A stretch of 64,000 bases of DNA from Streptomyces sp. TLI_146 (lineage in GTDB: Bacteria > Actinomycetota > Actinomycetes > Streptomycetales > Streptomycetaceae), in NCBI RefSeq assembly GCF_002846415.1, contig NZ_PJMX01000001.1:7378001-7442000 (forward strand). The letters are read 5' to 3'. Position numbers and translations under genes: made by a program. Position 1 is the stretch's first letter, and every line of letters starts with the position of its first letter. The notes under the pieces are model-generated. The model was not told where the DNA came from. It searched no databases and worked only from the letters and a program-made list of their open reading frames with translations. Positions 37,111 through 44,850 of this stretch are shown one piece after another.

Positions 37111-38333
37111 GACGGTCGCCTCTCGGACTTCTGCGGGGTACGGACGGAACGCCCCCGGCCGCCCCGGGGCGTGGGGCGGGTCGGGCGGTAGGGACTTGCG
37201 CCGTAGGGCTTGTCGCCGGGCGAGACGATCGCTGAGGCCGCGATGTCGGCGGCCACCTGACGGGGACTCACCCGCCGGTCGCGCGCACCGCACAGGATGT
37301 CCCCGACGAGCTCGCGCATCATCGCCCCGATGGTGTCGAGCACCTCGGGCGCCGTCGGGGTGGCGCGGGGCCCGAAGAGCGCCTCCATCGAGGCCGAGCC
37401 GCCGATCCCGCCGATGAAGTCGGGGACGACCACGACTCCCCGGTCGAGCAGGAGCCGCTCGGCGGTGGCGCTCAGCCCGCAGTTGGCGCCCACGGCGACG
37501 ATCGGCACCGGCAGCACCGCCGCCTGCGAGGCGGTCACCGCGTCCTCGCCGGCCGCGAGGACGAGCACGTCGGCGGGCAGTTCGAGCAGGGCCTCGCGCG
37601 GCAGCCGCATCGGCTCGGCCAGCAGGCTCTGGACCGGGCGGCTCTGGTCGAGGGTGAGCATGCGGGCGATGTCGAGGCCGCGCGGGTCGACCGCGCAGCC
37701 GTACTCGTCGGCCACGACCGTGATGCGTACGCCCGCTTCGAGCAGGGCGAGGGCGGCGGCCCGGCCCAGGTTGCCGAAGCCCTGGAGGGCGACGCTGACC
37801 TGGCTGTCGCGGCGGCCGGTGTGGGCGGTGGCGGCGAGCGCGGAGTGGGCGAGGGCCTGGCCCGCCCGGCGCTGGCCGAGGGTGAGCAGACCGACCCGTG
37901 TGCCGAGCAGGTCCATCCGGGCCCGGAACTCCCGCTCGGTGATCCGCTGGGCCCGCCGGACGGCGGTCTTGGCGGAGCCGATGCCGAGCGCGGCGGCCAT
38001 CCTGTCCAGTTCCTCGAACCGGGTGCCCATGTCGCAGCCCATGCTGAAGCGGGTGGTCAGCTCGCCGGCCAGGAAGGCGACGAACCGGCGCAGTACCTCC
38101 TCGCGGTGCGGCCCGTGCGGGTCGTAGGCGATGCCGCACTTGGCACCGTCGACGTTGACCCCGAGCACGCGCTGCTTGAGCGTCATGCGCCCCGCGAGGG
38201 TCTTGAGGGTGTCGGCCGTGAGTCCGGCCTGCATACGGCACCCGCCCGCCGCGAGGCGGCAGTCGGTGGCGTCGTACACCAGGTAGCCGGGACAGTGCAC
38301 AACCGGATCCGCATACTCGATGACGCTGACCAT
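37107..38333 (-). CDS. Glu/Leu/Phe/Val dehydrogenase-family amino-acid dehydrogenase
   Basis: A 408-residue NAD(P)-dependent amino-acid dehydrogenase. The substrate domain includes MTLKQRVLGVNVDGAKCGI, where GAKCG corresponds to the catalytic GGAKGG region; the cofactor domain has VALQGFGNLGRAAA. It would interconvert an amino acid and its 2-keto acid. GGGGGA 5 bases before ATG 38333 fixes the start. It is the first gene of the six-gene run and lies divergent from the MarR gene. The C-terminal ~25 residues are basic and low-complexity. Confidence 0.88.
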   Translation of the reverse strand: MVSVIEYADPVVHCPGYLVYDATDCRLAAGGCRMQAGLTADTLKTLAGRMTLKQRVLGVNVDGAKCGIAYDPHGPHREEVLRRFVAFLAGELTTRFSMGCDMGTRFEELDRMAAALGIGSAKTAVRRAQRITEREFRARMDLLGTRVGLLTLGQRRAGQALAHSALAATAHTGRRDSQVSVALQGFGNLGRAAALALLEAGVRITVVADEYGCAVDPRGLDIARMLTLDQSRPVQSLLAEPMRLPREALLELPADVLVLAAGEDAVTASQAAVLPVPIVAVGANCGLSATAERLLLDRGVVVVPDFIGGIGGSASMEALFGPRATPTAPEVLDTIGAMMRELVGDILCGARDRRVSPRQVAADIAASAIVSPGDKPYGASPYRPTRPTPRGGRGRSVRTPQKSERRPS

Positions 38334-38379
38334 GGTTCCCCCGTCGGTCATGAAGAGCGCGCGGCAGAAGGCGCGCGAA

Positions 38380-38414
38380 TTGAGCAAGATAGATTGTCTG
38401 CTACAGTGACAATC
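38380..38414 (+). promoter_or_regulatory. MarR-gene promoter with overlapping operator
   Basis: TTGAGC (38380-38385), a 16-base spacer and TACAGT (38402-38407) form a promoter for the MarR gene. GATTGTC (38392-38398) and GACAATC (38408-38414) are perfect inverted repeats with a 9-base spacer and cover its -10 region, as expected for a MarR autoregulator that also represses the divergent operon. Confidence 0.7.
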
Positions 38415-38522
38415 AGGTGCTCTGTTGAACCGGGAGCATGGCCGACCGGTGACTGGGGAGTCAAGGGTCCGGATTCGCGGCCCTCATGATGGACCGTCAC
38501 CACTGGAGGGTGAACCGAAAAA

Positions 38523-38996
38523 GTGGTGGCGAACCGGGAACCGAACAGTGGGACACAGCCGTTGTTCCAGGGGTTGCAAGGCTGGCACGGCTTCCTTCTC
38601 CGCAAGGCCGGCCAGCGCTTCACCGAGCAGGCCGAGCAGGCACTGGCCCATCTGGACATCACGCTGCGTCAGTTCGGGGTGCTGAACGTGGTGGACTCCG
38701 AGCCCGGTATCAACCAGCGCATGGTCGGTCAGACCCTGCGGATCGACCGGACGACCATCGTCGGGCTCGTCGACGACCTGGAGCGCAAGAACCTCCTGGA
38801 GCGTCGTCGCGGCGCCGACCGCAGAACCTTCGCGCTCTATCTGACCGACCACGGCACCGTGTGCTTGCGGGATGCCGGGGACCTGATGGTCAAGATCCAT
38901 GAATCGTTCCTGCAGCCCCTGTCGGCGGCGGAGCGCGATGTGCTGCGTGAGCTACTGCAACGGCTCGCGGTCGCGGACGACTCGTCGGCCCTGTAG
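38523..38996 (+). CDS. MarR-family regulator
   Basis: A 157-residue winged-helix dimer: LDITLRQFGVLNVV, GINQRMVGQTLRIDRTTIVG (recognition helix region) and the basic wing RRRGADRRTFALYLTDHG. It is divergent from the biosynthetic operon and is preceded by a promoter-embedded palindrome. GGAGGG ends 12 bases before GTG 38523; the next codon is also GTG. MarR proteins normally release DNA on binding a phenolic or other pathway compound. Confidence 0.9.
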   Translation: MVANREPNSGTQPLFQGLQGWHGFLLRKAGQRFTEQAEQALAHLDITLRQFGVLNVVDSEPGINQRMVGQTLRIDRTTIVGLVDDLERKNLLERRRGADRRTFALYLTDHGTVCLRDAGDLMVKIHESFLQPLSAAERDVLRELLQRLAVADDSSAL

Positions 38997-39362
38997 CGGG
39001 AAGCTCCGGGGCCGCGCCCCAACTCTCGTATTGCCACGCCATTTTGACGATCCATCAGCCCATTGCTGTCTGTCACTCTTGCGCATCATGTGCAAGTGCG
39101 CCAGCCTGGCAGTGGGTCTGTCGGTCTGCCCGTATGCGCTACGGACCCCCGTCCGCCCGGCCGCGTCGCGCGTCCTGGGCGGCACCGCCCTCTGTCGGGG
39201 GTCAAGGCGGCTGCGTACGTCAAAGGGTTCGGGCTCGCGGCGGACGGCCCCGGCAGACGGAAGTACCAGAACATCTCAGATCCCCAGGGGACACCGCGGT
39301 ACGCCCGCGACCCCGCGCCCGCCTACGCACACCCCCCTCCCCGGTGACCCGGGAGGCGCGCC
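38997..39362. other. Gene-free interval between convergent MarR and NOS genes
   Basis: No credible gene. It contains CTTGCGCAT C ATGTGCAAG (39078-39096), an inverted repeat with 8 of 9 matching positions. A TTGACG hexamer lies near 39043. A short open frame starting inside the repeat has no ribosome-binding site or recognisable content. The repeat could be an operator or a transcript hairpin. Confidence 0.4.
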
Positions 39363-40541
39363 TCACGACATGCGCCGAATCGATTCGCCGCGGGCCCGTG
39401 CGGCCGCCTCCGGATGGTGCGCGAACCTCGGCCGCAGCTCCGCCGCGTCGTAGGTGCGGTGGAACACCTCGGTCGTCGCGCCCGACATCGGCGGCACGAT
39501 CCACGACCAGTCGGCGGGTACCGAACGGCCCTTGTGCTCCTCGCGCTCCAAGTGCCGTACGAAGCGCCGGGACTCCGTGTGGTGGTCGGCCATGGTGACC
39601 CCGGCCCGGTCGAAGGAGTGCAGCACGGCCCGGTTGAGCTCGACCAGGGCGCGGTCCTTCCACAGCGAGCGGTCGTCGGCGGTGTCCAGGCCGAGCCGCT
39701 CGGCCACGCGCGGCAGCAGGTCGTACCGGTCGGTGTCGGCGAGGTTGCGGGCGCCGATCTCGGTCCCCATGTACCAGCCGTTGAAGGGCGCGGCCGGATA
39801 GTGGATGCCGCCGATCTCCAGACACATCCCCGAGATCGCGGGCACCGCGTGCCAGCGCAGCCCCCACTCCTGGCTCCACGGGTGGTCGGGGTGGTCGAGC
39901 GGCACCTCCAGGACGGCGTGCCGGGGCAGTTCGAAGACCCGCGGCTTGTCGTCGACGCCCTCCACGACCAGCGGCAGCACGTCGAACGCGGTCCGCGGGC
40001 CGCCCGGCCAGCCGAGCCGCAGCGCCAGGTCGGTGAGCCCCGCGTTGCGCGGGTCGCCGAGGACCCGGCCGTCCTGGGCGCGGTAGCCCGCGTACCGGAT
40101 GAGCTGCTCGTTCCAGATGCGCGGGGCCGGGCGGCCGGGCGCGTCCGGGGCGAACACGGTGATCAGGGGCCGGATGCGGCCGCCGTTGGTGGCGTGGACC
40201 AGATGCTCGGCGCACGCCTCGGCGATCGGCTCGGCGTCGGTGAGGCGGCGCAGATCGCGCACCCGCAGCGAGCGCCAGTAGAGGCGGCCGATGCAGCGGT
40301 TGCTGTTGCGCCAGGCCACCCGGGCGCCGAACGTCAGCTCCTCGGTGGTGTGCCGGTACGTCCCCGTGGCGCGGATCTCGTCGCGCACCTCCGCGAGGCG
40401 CCGCCGAGGCCCGCCGAGCGCGGGCTCCTCCGCGTGGTGCAGCCGGACGAACTCGGCGGCCTCCCGCCACAGCGCCGCTTCGGCCGGAGCCGGACCGCCG
40501 CTCGCGGGGCGCCTCGGCCTGGCGAGGAATTTCCGTATCAC
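39363..40541 (-). CDS. nos: Bacterial nitric oxide synthase oxygenase
   Basis: A 392-residue stand-alone NOS oxygenase, which makes nitric oxide and citrulline from arginine using a separate reductase. The heme-ligand Cys83 lies in AWRNSNRCIGR; the arginine-binding Glu is in GWYMGTEIGARNL; the pterin/dimer region DWSWIVPPMSG is present. The reductase domain is absent, as in other bacterial NOS. GTG 40541 has GGAGG 5 bases upstream. No P450 TxtE-type nitrating partner is adjacent, so a cytoprotective or signalling NO role is more likely. Confidence 0.93.
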   Translation of the reverse strand: MIRKFLARPRRPASGGPAPAEAALWREAAEFVRLHHAEEPALGGPRRRLAEVRDEIRATGTYRHTTEELTFGARVAWRNSNRCIGRLYWRSLRVRDLRRLTDAEPIAEACAEHLVHATNGGRIRPLITVFAPDAPGRPAPRIWNEQLIRYAGYRAQDGRVLGDPRNAGLTDLALRLGWPGGPRTAFDVLPLVVEGVDDKPRVFELPRHAVLEVPLDHPDHPWSQEWGLRWHAVPAISGMCLEIGGIHYPAAPFNGWYMGTEIGARNLADTDRYDLLPRVAERLGLDTADDRSLWKDRALVELNRAVLHSFDRAGVTMADHHTESRRFVRHLEREEHKGRSVPADWSWIVPPMSGATTEVFHRTYDAAELRPRFAHHPEAAARARGESIRRMS

Positions 40542-40761
40542 GCGTACCTCCGGGCCCGACGACGCTCGATGGGCCCCGATGATGCCCGCGATCCGCCCGC
40601 GGCGGACGGCCGTTGCGGAGCAGTGATGGGCAATGGCGTGTTCGGATCGCGCGATGACTGTTTTCGATCGGGTGGAGGGTGGGGCGGCGGGGGAGAGAGT
40701 TCGCCGCAGGGGACGGGGGATCCGTCGGTGCGAGGGGTGTACGGGCGGCCTGGCCGAGCTC

Positions 40762-40808
40762 GCCGCGTGGGACCGGGAGCACCCCCGTGACTCCCGGTCC
40801 CACGCGGC
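40762..40808. terminator. Long GC-rich hairpin downstream of the AraC gene
   Basis: GCCGCGTGGGACCGGGAG (40762-40779) and CTCCCGGTCCCACGCGGC (40791-40808) are perfect 18-base reverse complements with an 11-base loop. It lies 68 bases past the stop of the minus-strand araC-type gene and upstream of nos. The rest of the 330-base interval 40542-40875 holds the nos promoter region and a G-rich stretch, but no gene. Confidence 0.7.
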
Positions 40809-40875
40809 CCCGCCCGCCCCCCCCGGCCGGGCGGCCCCCCTCGTACATGGTGGCAAGCGCCCCATGTGAGCCACG

Positions 40876-41670
40876 TCAACCCTGCGTTGGGCCCGGGGTA
40901 AACCCGCGCGGTACACCGGACCCGGTCGCGGCCCGGCGCGCGCCCGGCGTGTGCCCGAACGCCCGCCGGAAGACGTCGATGAACGCGCTCGTCGACGACC
41001 AGCCGCACCGCTGGGCCACCGAGGTGACCGAGGCGTCCCCGGCCAGCAGCACCAGGGCGTGGTGCAGGCGCAGTTGGGTGCGCCACTGCGGAAACGTCAT
41101 CCCCATCTCCGCGCGGAACAGCCGGGCCAGCGTGCGGGCGCTCGCCCCCACCGCCGCGCCCAGCGCCGCCAGCGACCGGGGGTCGGCCGGGTCGTCGTCC
41201 AGGATCGCGCAGAGGGCAACGAGCCGGGGATCGCGGGCCGTGGGCAGGTGCAGCGGCTTCTCGGGCGCGTGCCGCAGCTGGTCCAGGACGACCGCCAGCA
41301 TCCGGCGCGCCTCGGGCGTCTCCTTGGGACCCGGCGAGCTGTACGCGATGATCAGCTCGCGCAGCAGCGGCCCCACCGCGAGCACCGCGGGCCGGGCAAG
41401 CCCCAGCGGATCGCGGTCCACCGGAACGCCCACGGTGTGCAGGGCGGTCTCGCCGTACGCCCGGTGCTCGTGCGCCGTCCCGGCCGGCACCCAGATCGCC
41501 CGGGTGGCCGGGGCGACCCAACTGCCCGCGTCCGTCGTCACCGACAGGACGCCCTGGCCCGCGTAGACGACCTGATGCACCTCGTGGCGGTGCGCCAGCA
41601 CACCCGTACCCGGCGCCAGGTACCTCGTCGTGGTCGGAATGTGCGGCGGACCGTGGCGGAATATCGGCAC
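40876..41670 (-). CDS. AraC-family regulator with cupin sensor domain
   Basis: A 264-residue regulator. An N-terminal cupin (residues ~10-100: HEVHQVVYAGQGVL, WVPAGTAHEH) is followed by a C-terminal AraC DNA-binding domain (LGASARTLARLFRAEMGMTFPQWRTQ and DASVTSVAQRCGWSS, FRRAFGHTPG). It is divergent from an Fsr-type MFS gene 54 bases away and probably controls it. The GTG start has no good ribosome-binding site, so a leaderless message is possible. Confidence 0.88.
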   Translation of the reverse strand: MPIFRHGPPHIPTTTRYLAPGTGVLAHRHEVHQVVYAGQGVLSVTTDAGSWVAPATRAIWVPAGTAHEHRAYGETALHTVGVPVDRDPLGLARPAVLAVGPLLRELIIAYSSPGPKETPEARRMLAVVLDQLRHAPEKPLHLPTARDPRLVALCAILDDDPADPRSLAALGAAVGASARTLARLFRAEMGMTFPQWRTQLRLHHALVLLAGDASVTSVAQRCGWSSTSAFIDVFRRAFGHTPGARRAATGSGVPRGFTPGPTQG

Positions 41671-41724
41671 AGCCCGGCACTTTATCGGAAGCCCGCCGAC
41701 AGGCCGCGCTCGCAGGATCGAGGG

Positions 41725-42945
41725 GTGACGACCACAGCGCAGCCACCGGGCTCCACCAGGAAACCGTCCGCGACAGCCGTGATGGCCCTCGGCCACGCCA
41801 CGGTCGACTTCTACCAGGGGGCGGTGCCCGCGCTCGTCCCCTTCCTGGTCGCCGAGCGCGGCTACGGCTACCCGGCCGCCTCCGGCATCGTGCTGGCCGC
41901 GACCCTGCTCTCCTCCCTCGTGCAGCCGCTGTTCGGGGCGCTCACCGACCGCCGGACGATGCCCTGGCTGATCCCGGTGAGCAGCCTGTGCGCGGGCGTC
42001 GGCATCGCGCTGTCCGGGCTCGGCGGCTCCTACGTCCTGACCTGGCTCGCGGTCGCGCTCGCCGGGATCGGCGTCGCCGCCTACCACCCGGAGTCCGCCC
42101 GGCTCGCCCGCACCGCCGCCGGGGGCAGCCACGTCGCCATGGGGTGGTACTCGCTGGGCGGCACCCTCGGCTTCGCGCTCGCGCCGCTAGCCGTAGGGCC
42201 GGTGCTCACGGCCGGGGGGCTCGGCGCGACGCCGTGGCTGGTGCTGCCCGCGGCGGCCGGGGTGCTGGGGACGGCGGCCTCGGTCCGGGTGCTCGCGCGG
42301 CGGGCGGCGGTCGGGCGGGCCGCCGCCGCCCGGTCGGCCGCGCCGGACAACTGGCCGGTGTTCCTGCGGCTTTCGGCGATCGTGGTCTGCCGCTCGGTGG
42401 TGTTCGTCGGGCTGAGCGCCTTCATCGGGCTGTACGCCCAGGAGCGCGTCGGCGGCGGCCCCGCGACCGGGTCGGCCGCGCTGTTCACCCTCTTCGCGGG
42501 CGGGGCGGCGGGCACGGTCGCCGGGGGGCGGCTCGCGGTGCGCTGGGGCCGGGTCCGTACCGTACGGCTCGCGTACGCAGCCTCGGTCCCGGCCGTGGCG
42601 GGCGTGGTCCTGGTGCCGGGGCCCGCGCTCTTCGCCTTCGCGGCGCTCGCGGCCGCCGTGCTGTACGTGCCGTTCTCCCTCCATGTGACCCTCGGGCAGG
42701 ACTTCCTGCCGAGCCGGGTCGGCACGGCGAGCGGGGTCACGCTCGGACTCGCGGTGAGCGTCGGCGGAGTGGTCTCGCCCGGGATCGGCGCGCTGGGCGA
42801 GGAGGCGGGGCTCGGCGTGGCGCTCGCCCCGCTGACCGCTCTGTGCGCCCTCGCCTGGTGGCTGGCGCGCGGGCTGCCCGAGCCGGACGCGGCGGCCTAC
42901 GGGGCGAGCACCGGCAGCGCGCGCGGCACCACGTCCAGCGTGTAG
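41725..42945 (+). CDS. MFS transporter of the fosmidomycin-resistance (Fsr) type
   Basis: A 406-residue, 12-helix membrane protein. The N-terminal GHATVDFYQGAVPALVPF and GALTDRRTMPW motifs are typical of the Fsr family, which exports fosmidomycin and related small anions. GTG 41725 has AGGATCGAGG upstream. The C-terminus overlaps the convergent lipid-kinase gene by 49 bases. Divergent AraC partner suggests inducible export. Confidence 0.88.
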   Translation: MTTTAQPPGSTRKPSATAVMALGHATVDFYQGAVPALVPFLVAERGYGYPAASGIVLAATLLSSLVQPLFGALTDRRTMPWLIPVSSLCAGVGIALSGLGGSYVLTWLAVALAGIGVAAYHPESARLARTAAGGSHVAMGWYSLGGTLGFALAPLAVGPVLTAGGLGATPWLVLPAAAGVLGTAASVRVLARRAAVGRAAAARSAAPDNWPVFLRLSAIVVCRSVVFVGLSAFIGLYAQERVGGGPATGSAALFTLFAGGAAGTVAGGRLAVRWGRVRTVRLAYAASVPAVAGVVLVPGPALFAFAALAAAVLYVPFSLHVTLGQDFLPSRVGTASGVTLGLAVSVGGVVSPGIGALGEEAGLGVALAPLTALCALAWWLARGLPEPDAAAYGASTGSARGTTSSV

Positions 42946-43808
42946 CGCGCCGAGCCGGTGTGCAGCAGGTCCCCGTCGTGCTCGAAGAACAGCGGCTCGC
43001 CGTCCGTGCGCTCCACCACCACCCGGCGCCCCCGCGCGTACACCACGCCGTCCCGCCCCACATGGCTGCCGTCGCGGGCCAGGCGCACCATGTCCCGCAG
43101 CGGCAGTTCGGCGCCCGCCACACAGATGTCGAGCAGCCCGTCGTCCAGCACCGAGCGCGGCAGCGGCATGAACTGCCCGCCGCGCCGCCGTCCGCCGCCC
43201 ACCAGGACCGAGACGGTCGCCCCGGACTGCACGACGACCCCGTCCACGCTCACCCGGCCTCGGTACGGCCGGAAGGCGATCATCGTGCGCGCCACCGCCG
43301 TCTGATAGCGCCGCCGGCCCGGGCCCAGCGCGTCCCGCACGCTGGTGAGCGCCTGCGCGGCGAGCCCCGACGAGGCGCCGAGCAGGGCCAGTTCACCGGT
43401 CTCCTCGATCCGCGCCAGATCGACGCGGCGCACATGCGGCGCCGACAGGGCGGCCTCCAGGGCGGCGGGCCACGGGCGGTCGGACCAGAGCTCCCGGTAG
43501 AAGGAGTTGCCGCGGCCGCCGGGCAGGACGAGCAGGGCGGCGCGCCGCTCCTCCCGCCCGGCGAGCAGACCCGTCATGATCTCGTGGGCGGTGCCGTCGC
43601 CGCCGACGCACACCAGTACGGCCGGGCCGCCCGGCCCGCCCGCGGCGCGGGCGAGCTGACGGGCATGGCCCGGCCGCTCTGTCACAGCCAGCTCGACGGG
43701 CGTACCGGCCCCCGCGATCCGTCGCGCGACCTCGTGAGCCATCTCCCGGGAGTACGTTCCCGCGGCTGGATTGGCCACCACCAGAACGGACTTGGGGGAC
43801 GGACTCAT
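42897..43808 (-). CDS. Diacylglycerol kinase-family lipid kinase (YegS/DgkB-like)
   Basis: A 303-residue kinase with the catalytic domain of the DGK/sphingosine kinase/NAD kinase superfamily: VVANPAAG, CVGGDGTAHEIMTGL (the GGDGT nucleotide motif), LVLPGGRGNSFYR. The C-terminal beta domain includes SVLDDGLLDICV. It should phosphorylate a lipid such as diacylglycerol at the membrane. Its 3' end overlaps the MFS gene in the opposite direction by 49 bases. A tRNA-like gene lies 38 bases upstream on the same strand. Confidence 0.9.
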   Translation of the reverse strand: MSPSPKSVLVVANPAAGTYSREMAHEVARRIAGAGTPVELAVTERPGHARQLARAAGGPGGPAVLVCVGGDGTAHEIMTGLLAGREERRAALLVLPGGRGNSFYRELWSDRPWPAALEAALSAPHVRRVDLARIEETGELALLGASSGLAAQALTSVRDALGPGRRRYQTAVARTMIAFRPYRGRVSVDGVVVQSGATVSVLVGGGRRRGGQFMPLPRSVLDDGLLDICVAGAELPLRDMVRLARDGSHVGRDGVVYARGRRVVVERTDGEPLFFEHDGDLLHTGSARYTLDVVPRALPVLAP

Positions 43809-43845
43809 CGACGGACACCTCGGCGCGCTCGGCGAAGCAGTGCTG

Positions 43846-43940
43846 TGGCGGAGAGGACAGGATTCGAACCTGCGCGGGCTGCTCGTGCCCGGTCCGGAAC
43901 ACGCCCGGAACCCCCGTTGGACCTCTTCGGGTACCTCTCC
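43846..43940 (-). tRNA. Class II tRNA-like gene, serine type, noncanonical anticodon arm
   Basis: Minus strand. GGAGAGG pairs with CCTCTCC as a 7-bp acceptor stem with encoded CCA; the T-arm GCAGGTTCGAATCCTGT is complete; a D-arm CCCG/CGGG and a long variable arm CGGGC/GCCCG fit tRNA-Ser. The anticodon stem is odd: TCCGG/CCGGA encloses GCGTGTT, giving GTG at the anticodon position, C instead of U33, and two extra bases before the stem. It is either a decayed tRNA-Ser or a nonstandard tRNA. CCA is at 43846-43848. Confidence 0.55.
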
Positions 43941-43973
43941 CATCGTCGTACGGATGGATCCTCGCGGGGGCCG

Positions 43974-44002
43974 CTGAGACCCCACTGAGACGACACTGAG
44001 AC
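43974..44002 (+). repeat. Three CTGAGAC heptamers in 11-bp phase (candidate SARP box A)
   Basis: CTGAGAC occurs at 43974, 43985 and 43996, each separated by four bases. Heptameric direct repeats with 11-bp periodicity are the known binding sites of SARP activators. Eight bases after the last repeat comes TACCCG, roughly where a -10 would be expected. The SARP gene is at 47163-47924. Confidence 0.7.
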
Positions 44003-44094
44003 GCGTGTCTTACCCGGCCCGCCACCTGGTCACGCCGTCCGCCCGGCCCGTGGCCCGATCCGCCCGCGAACAACTGTCCCTGTGCCACGGGCAG

Positions 44095-44123
44095 TTGACT
44101 ACCGGCCCGCCGGTCATTACGAC
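44095..44123 (+). promoter_or_regulatory. Promoter candidate for the SGNH-like gene
   Basis: TTGACT (44095-44100), 17-base spacer, TACGAC (44118-44123); the start codon lies 37 bases downstream. It would be independent of the SARP boxes 93 bases upstream. Confidence 0.5.
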
Positions 44124-44159
44124 GGCAGCGCGGGGGCGAGCGAAAGGCTGGGCTGTGCG

Positions 44160-44831
44160 ATGGAGGACGACGATCCGCGCTGTCTGCGCCCGGGCGAGGC
44201 CCGGGCCCTGCTGGCCGGCCGCCCATGGCGGCGGGCCGTGGTGCTCAGCGGACAGGAGGGCAGACTCGCCCGGAACGCCGTGGTCCCCGGCTACCGGCCC
44301 CGGGTCTGGCCCGACCGGGTGGCCCGGGCGCTGCGCGAGGCCCGCCCCGGCCTGGCCTGCCTCCTGGTGCAGGCCAGGCGCGAACTCGTACTCGCCGAGG
44401 TGCGCTCCCGCCAGCTGGCCCAGGCGCTTGCCTTCCGGGCCGACCTGGCCCTGATCGCGTGCGGCGGGCCCGATGTGCGGGCGCGCCGGTTCGACGCGGA
44501 CGTGGTGGAGACCGAACTCAGCCGAATTCTCGCCTCGTTGAAGGAGACGGAGTGCCGCCACACCGTGGTGGTCAGCCCCTTCGACTGGTCCGCCTCCGGC
44601 CAGGTGGCCCCCGCCCAGCGCGACCGGGTGCGCTCCCGCCAGCGCCTCCTCGTGGAGCGCCTGACGATAGTGACGCTCCGTCATGGGGCGCTGCACATCG
44701 ACCTGATGGGCCAGCCGGACACCGACCCCGGAACACTGTGGGGCCCGCAGCCGGGCCGCCTCAACAGCCGGGGCCACGCGCTGGCGGCGGCGCTGGTGGT
44801 ACGGACACTGGCGGCCCGGCTCGCACCCTGA
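44160..44831 (+). CDS. SGNH/GDSL-hydrolase-like protein, degenerate motif I
   Basis: A 223-residue protein resembling actinobacterial SGNH-hydrolase-like proteins. Block III appears as LIACGGPDV and a block-V-like segment as RLNSRGHALAAAL. The N-terminal GDS motif is replaced by SGQEGRLARNA, so the catalytic Ser may be missing or shifted. No signal peptide. It is the first gene of the SARP island; its upstream region has the SARP-type repeats and a promoter. Function unknown; non-catalytic binding is possible. Confidence 0.7.
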   Translation: MEDDDPRCLRPGEARALLAGRPWRRAVVLSGQEGRLARNAVVPGYRPRVWPDRVARALREARPGLACLLVQARRELVLAEVRSRQLAQALAFRADLALIACGGPDVRARRFDADVVETELSRILASLKETECRHTVVVSPFDWSASGQVAPAQRDRVRSRQRLLVERLTIVTLRHGALHIDLMGQPDTDPGTLWGPQPGRLNSRGHALAAALVVRTLAARLAP

Positions 44832-44850
44832 CCCCTGTCGTCGTGGCCGC

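Noticed and set aside
39063..39347. A 94-residue gene between MarR and nos
   Set aside because: No ribosome-binding site, Pro/Arg-rich low-complexity product and no domain; treated as intergenic.
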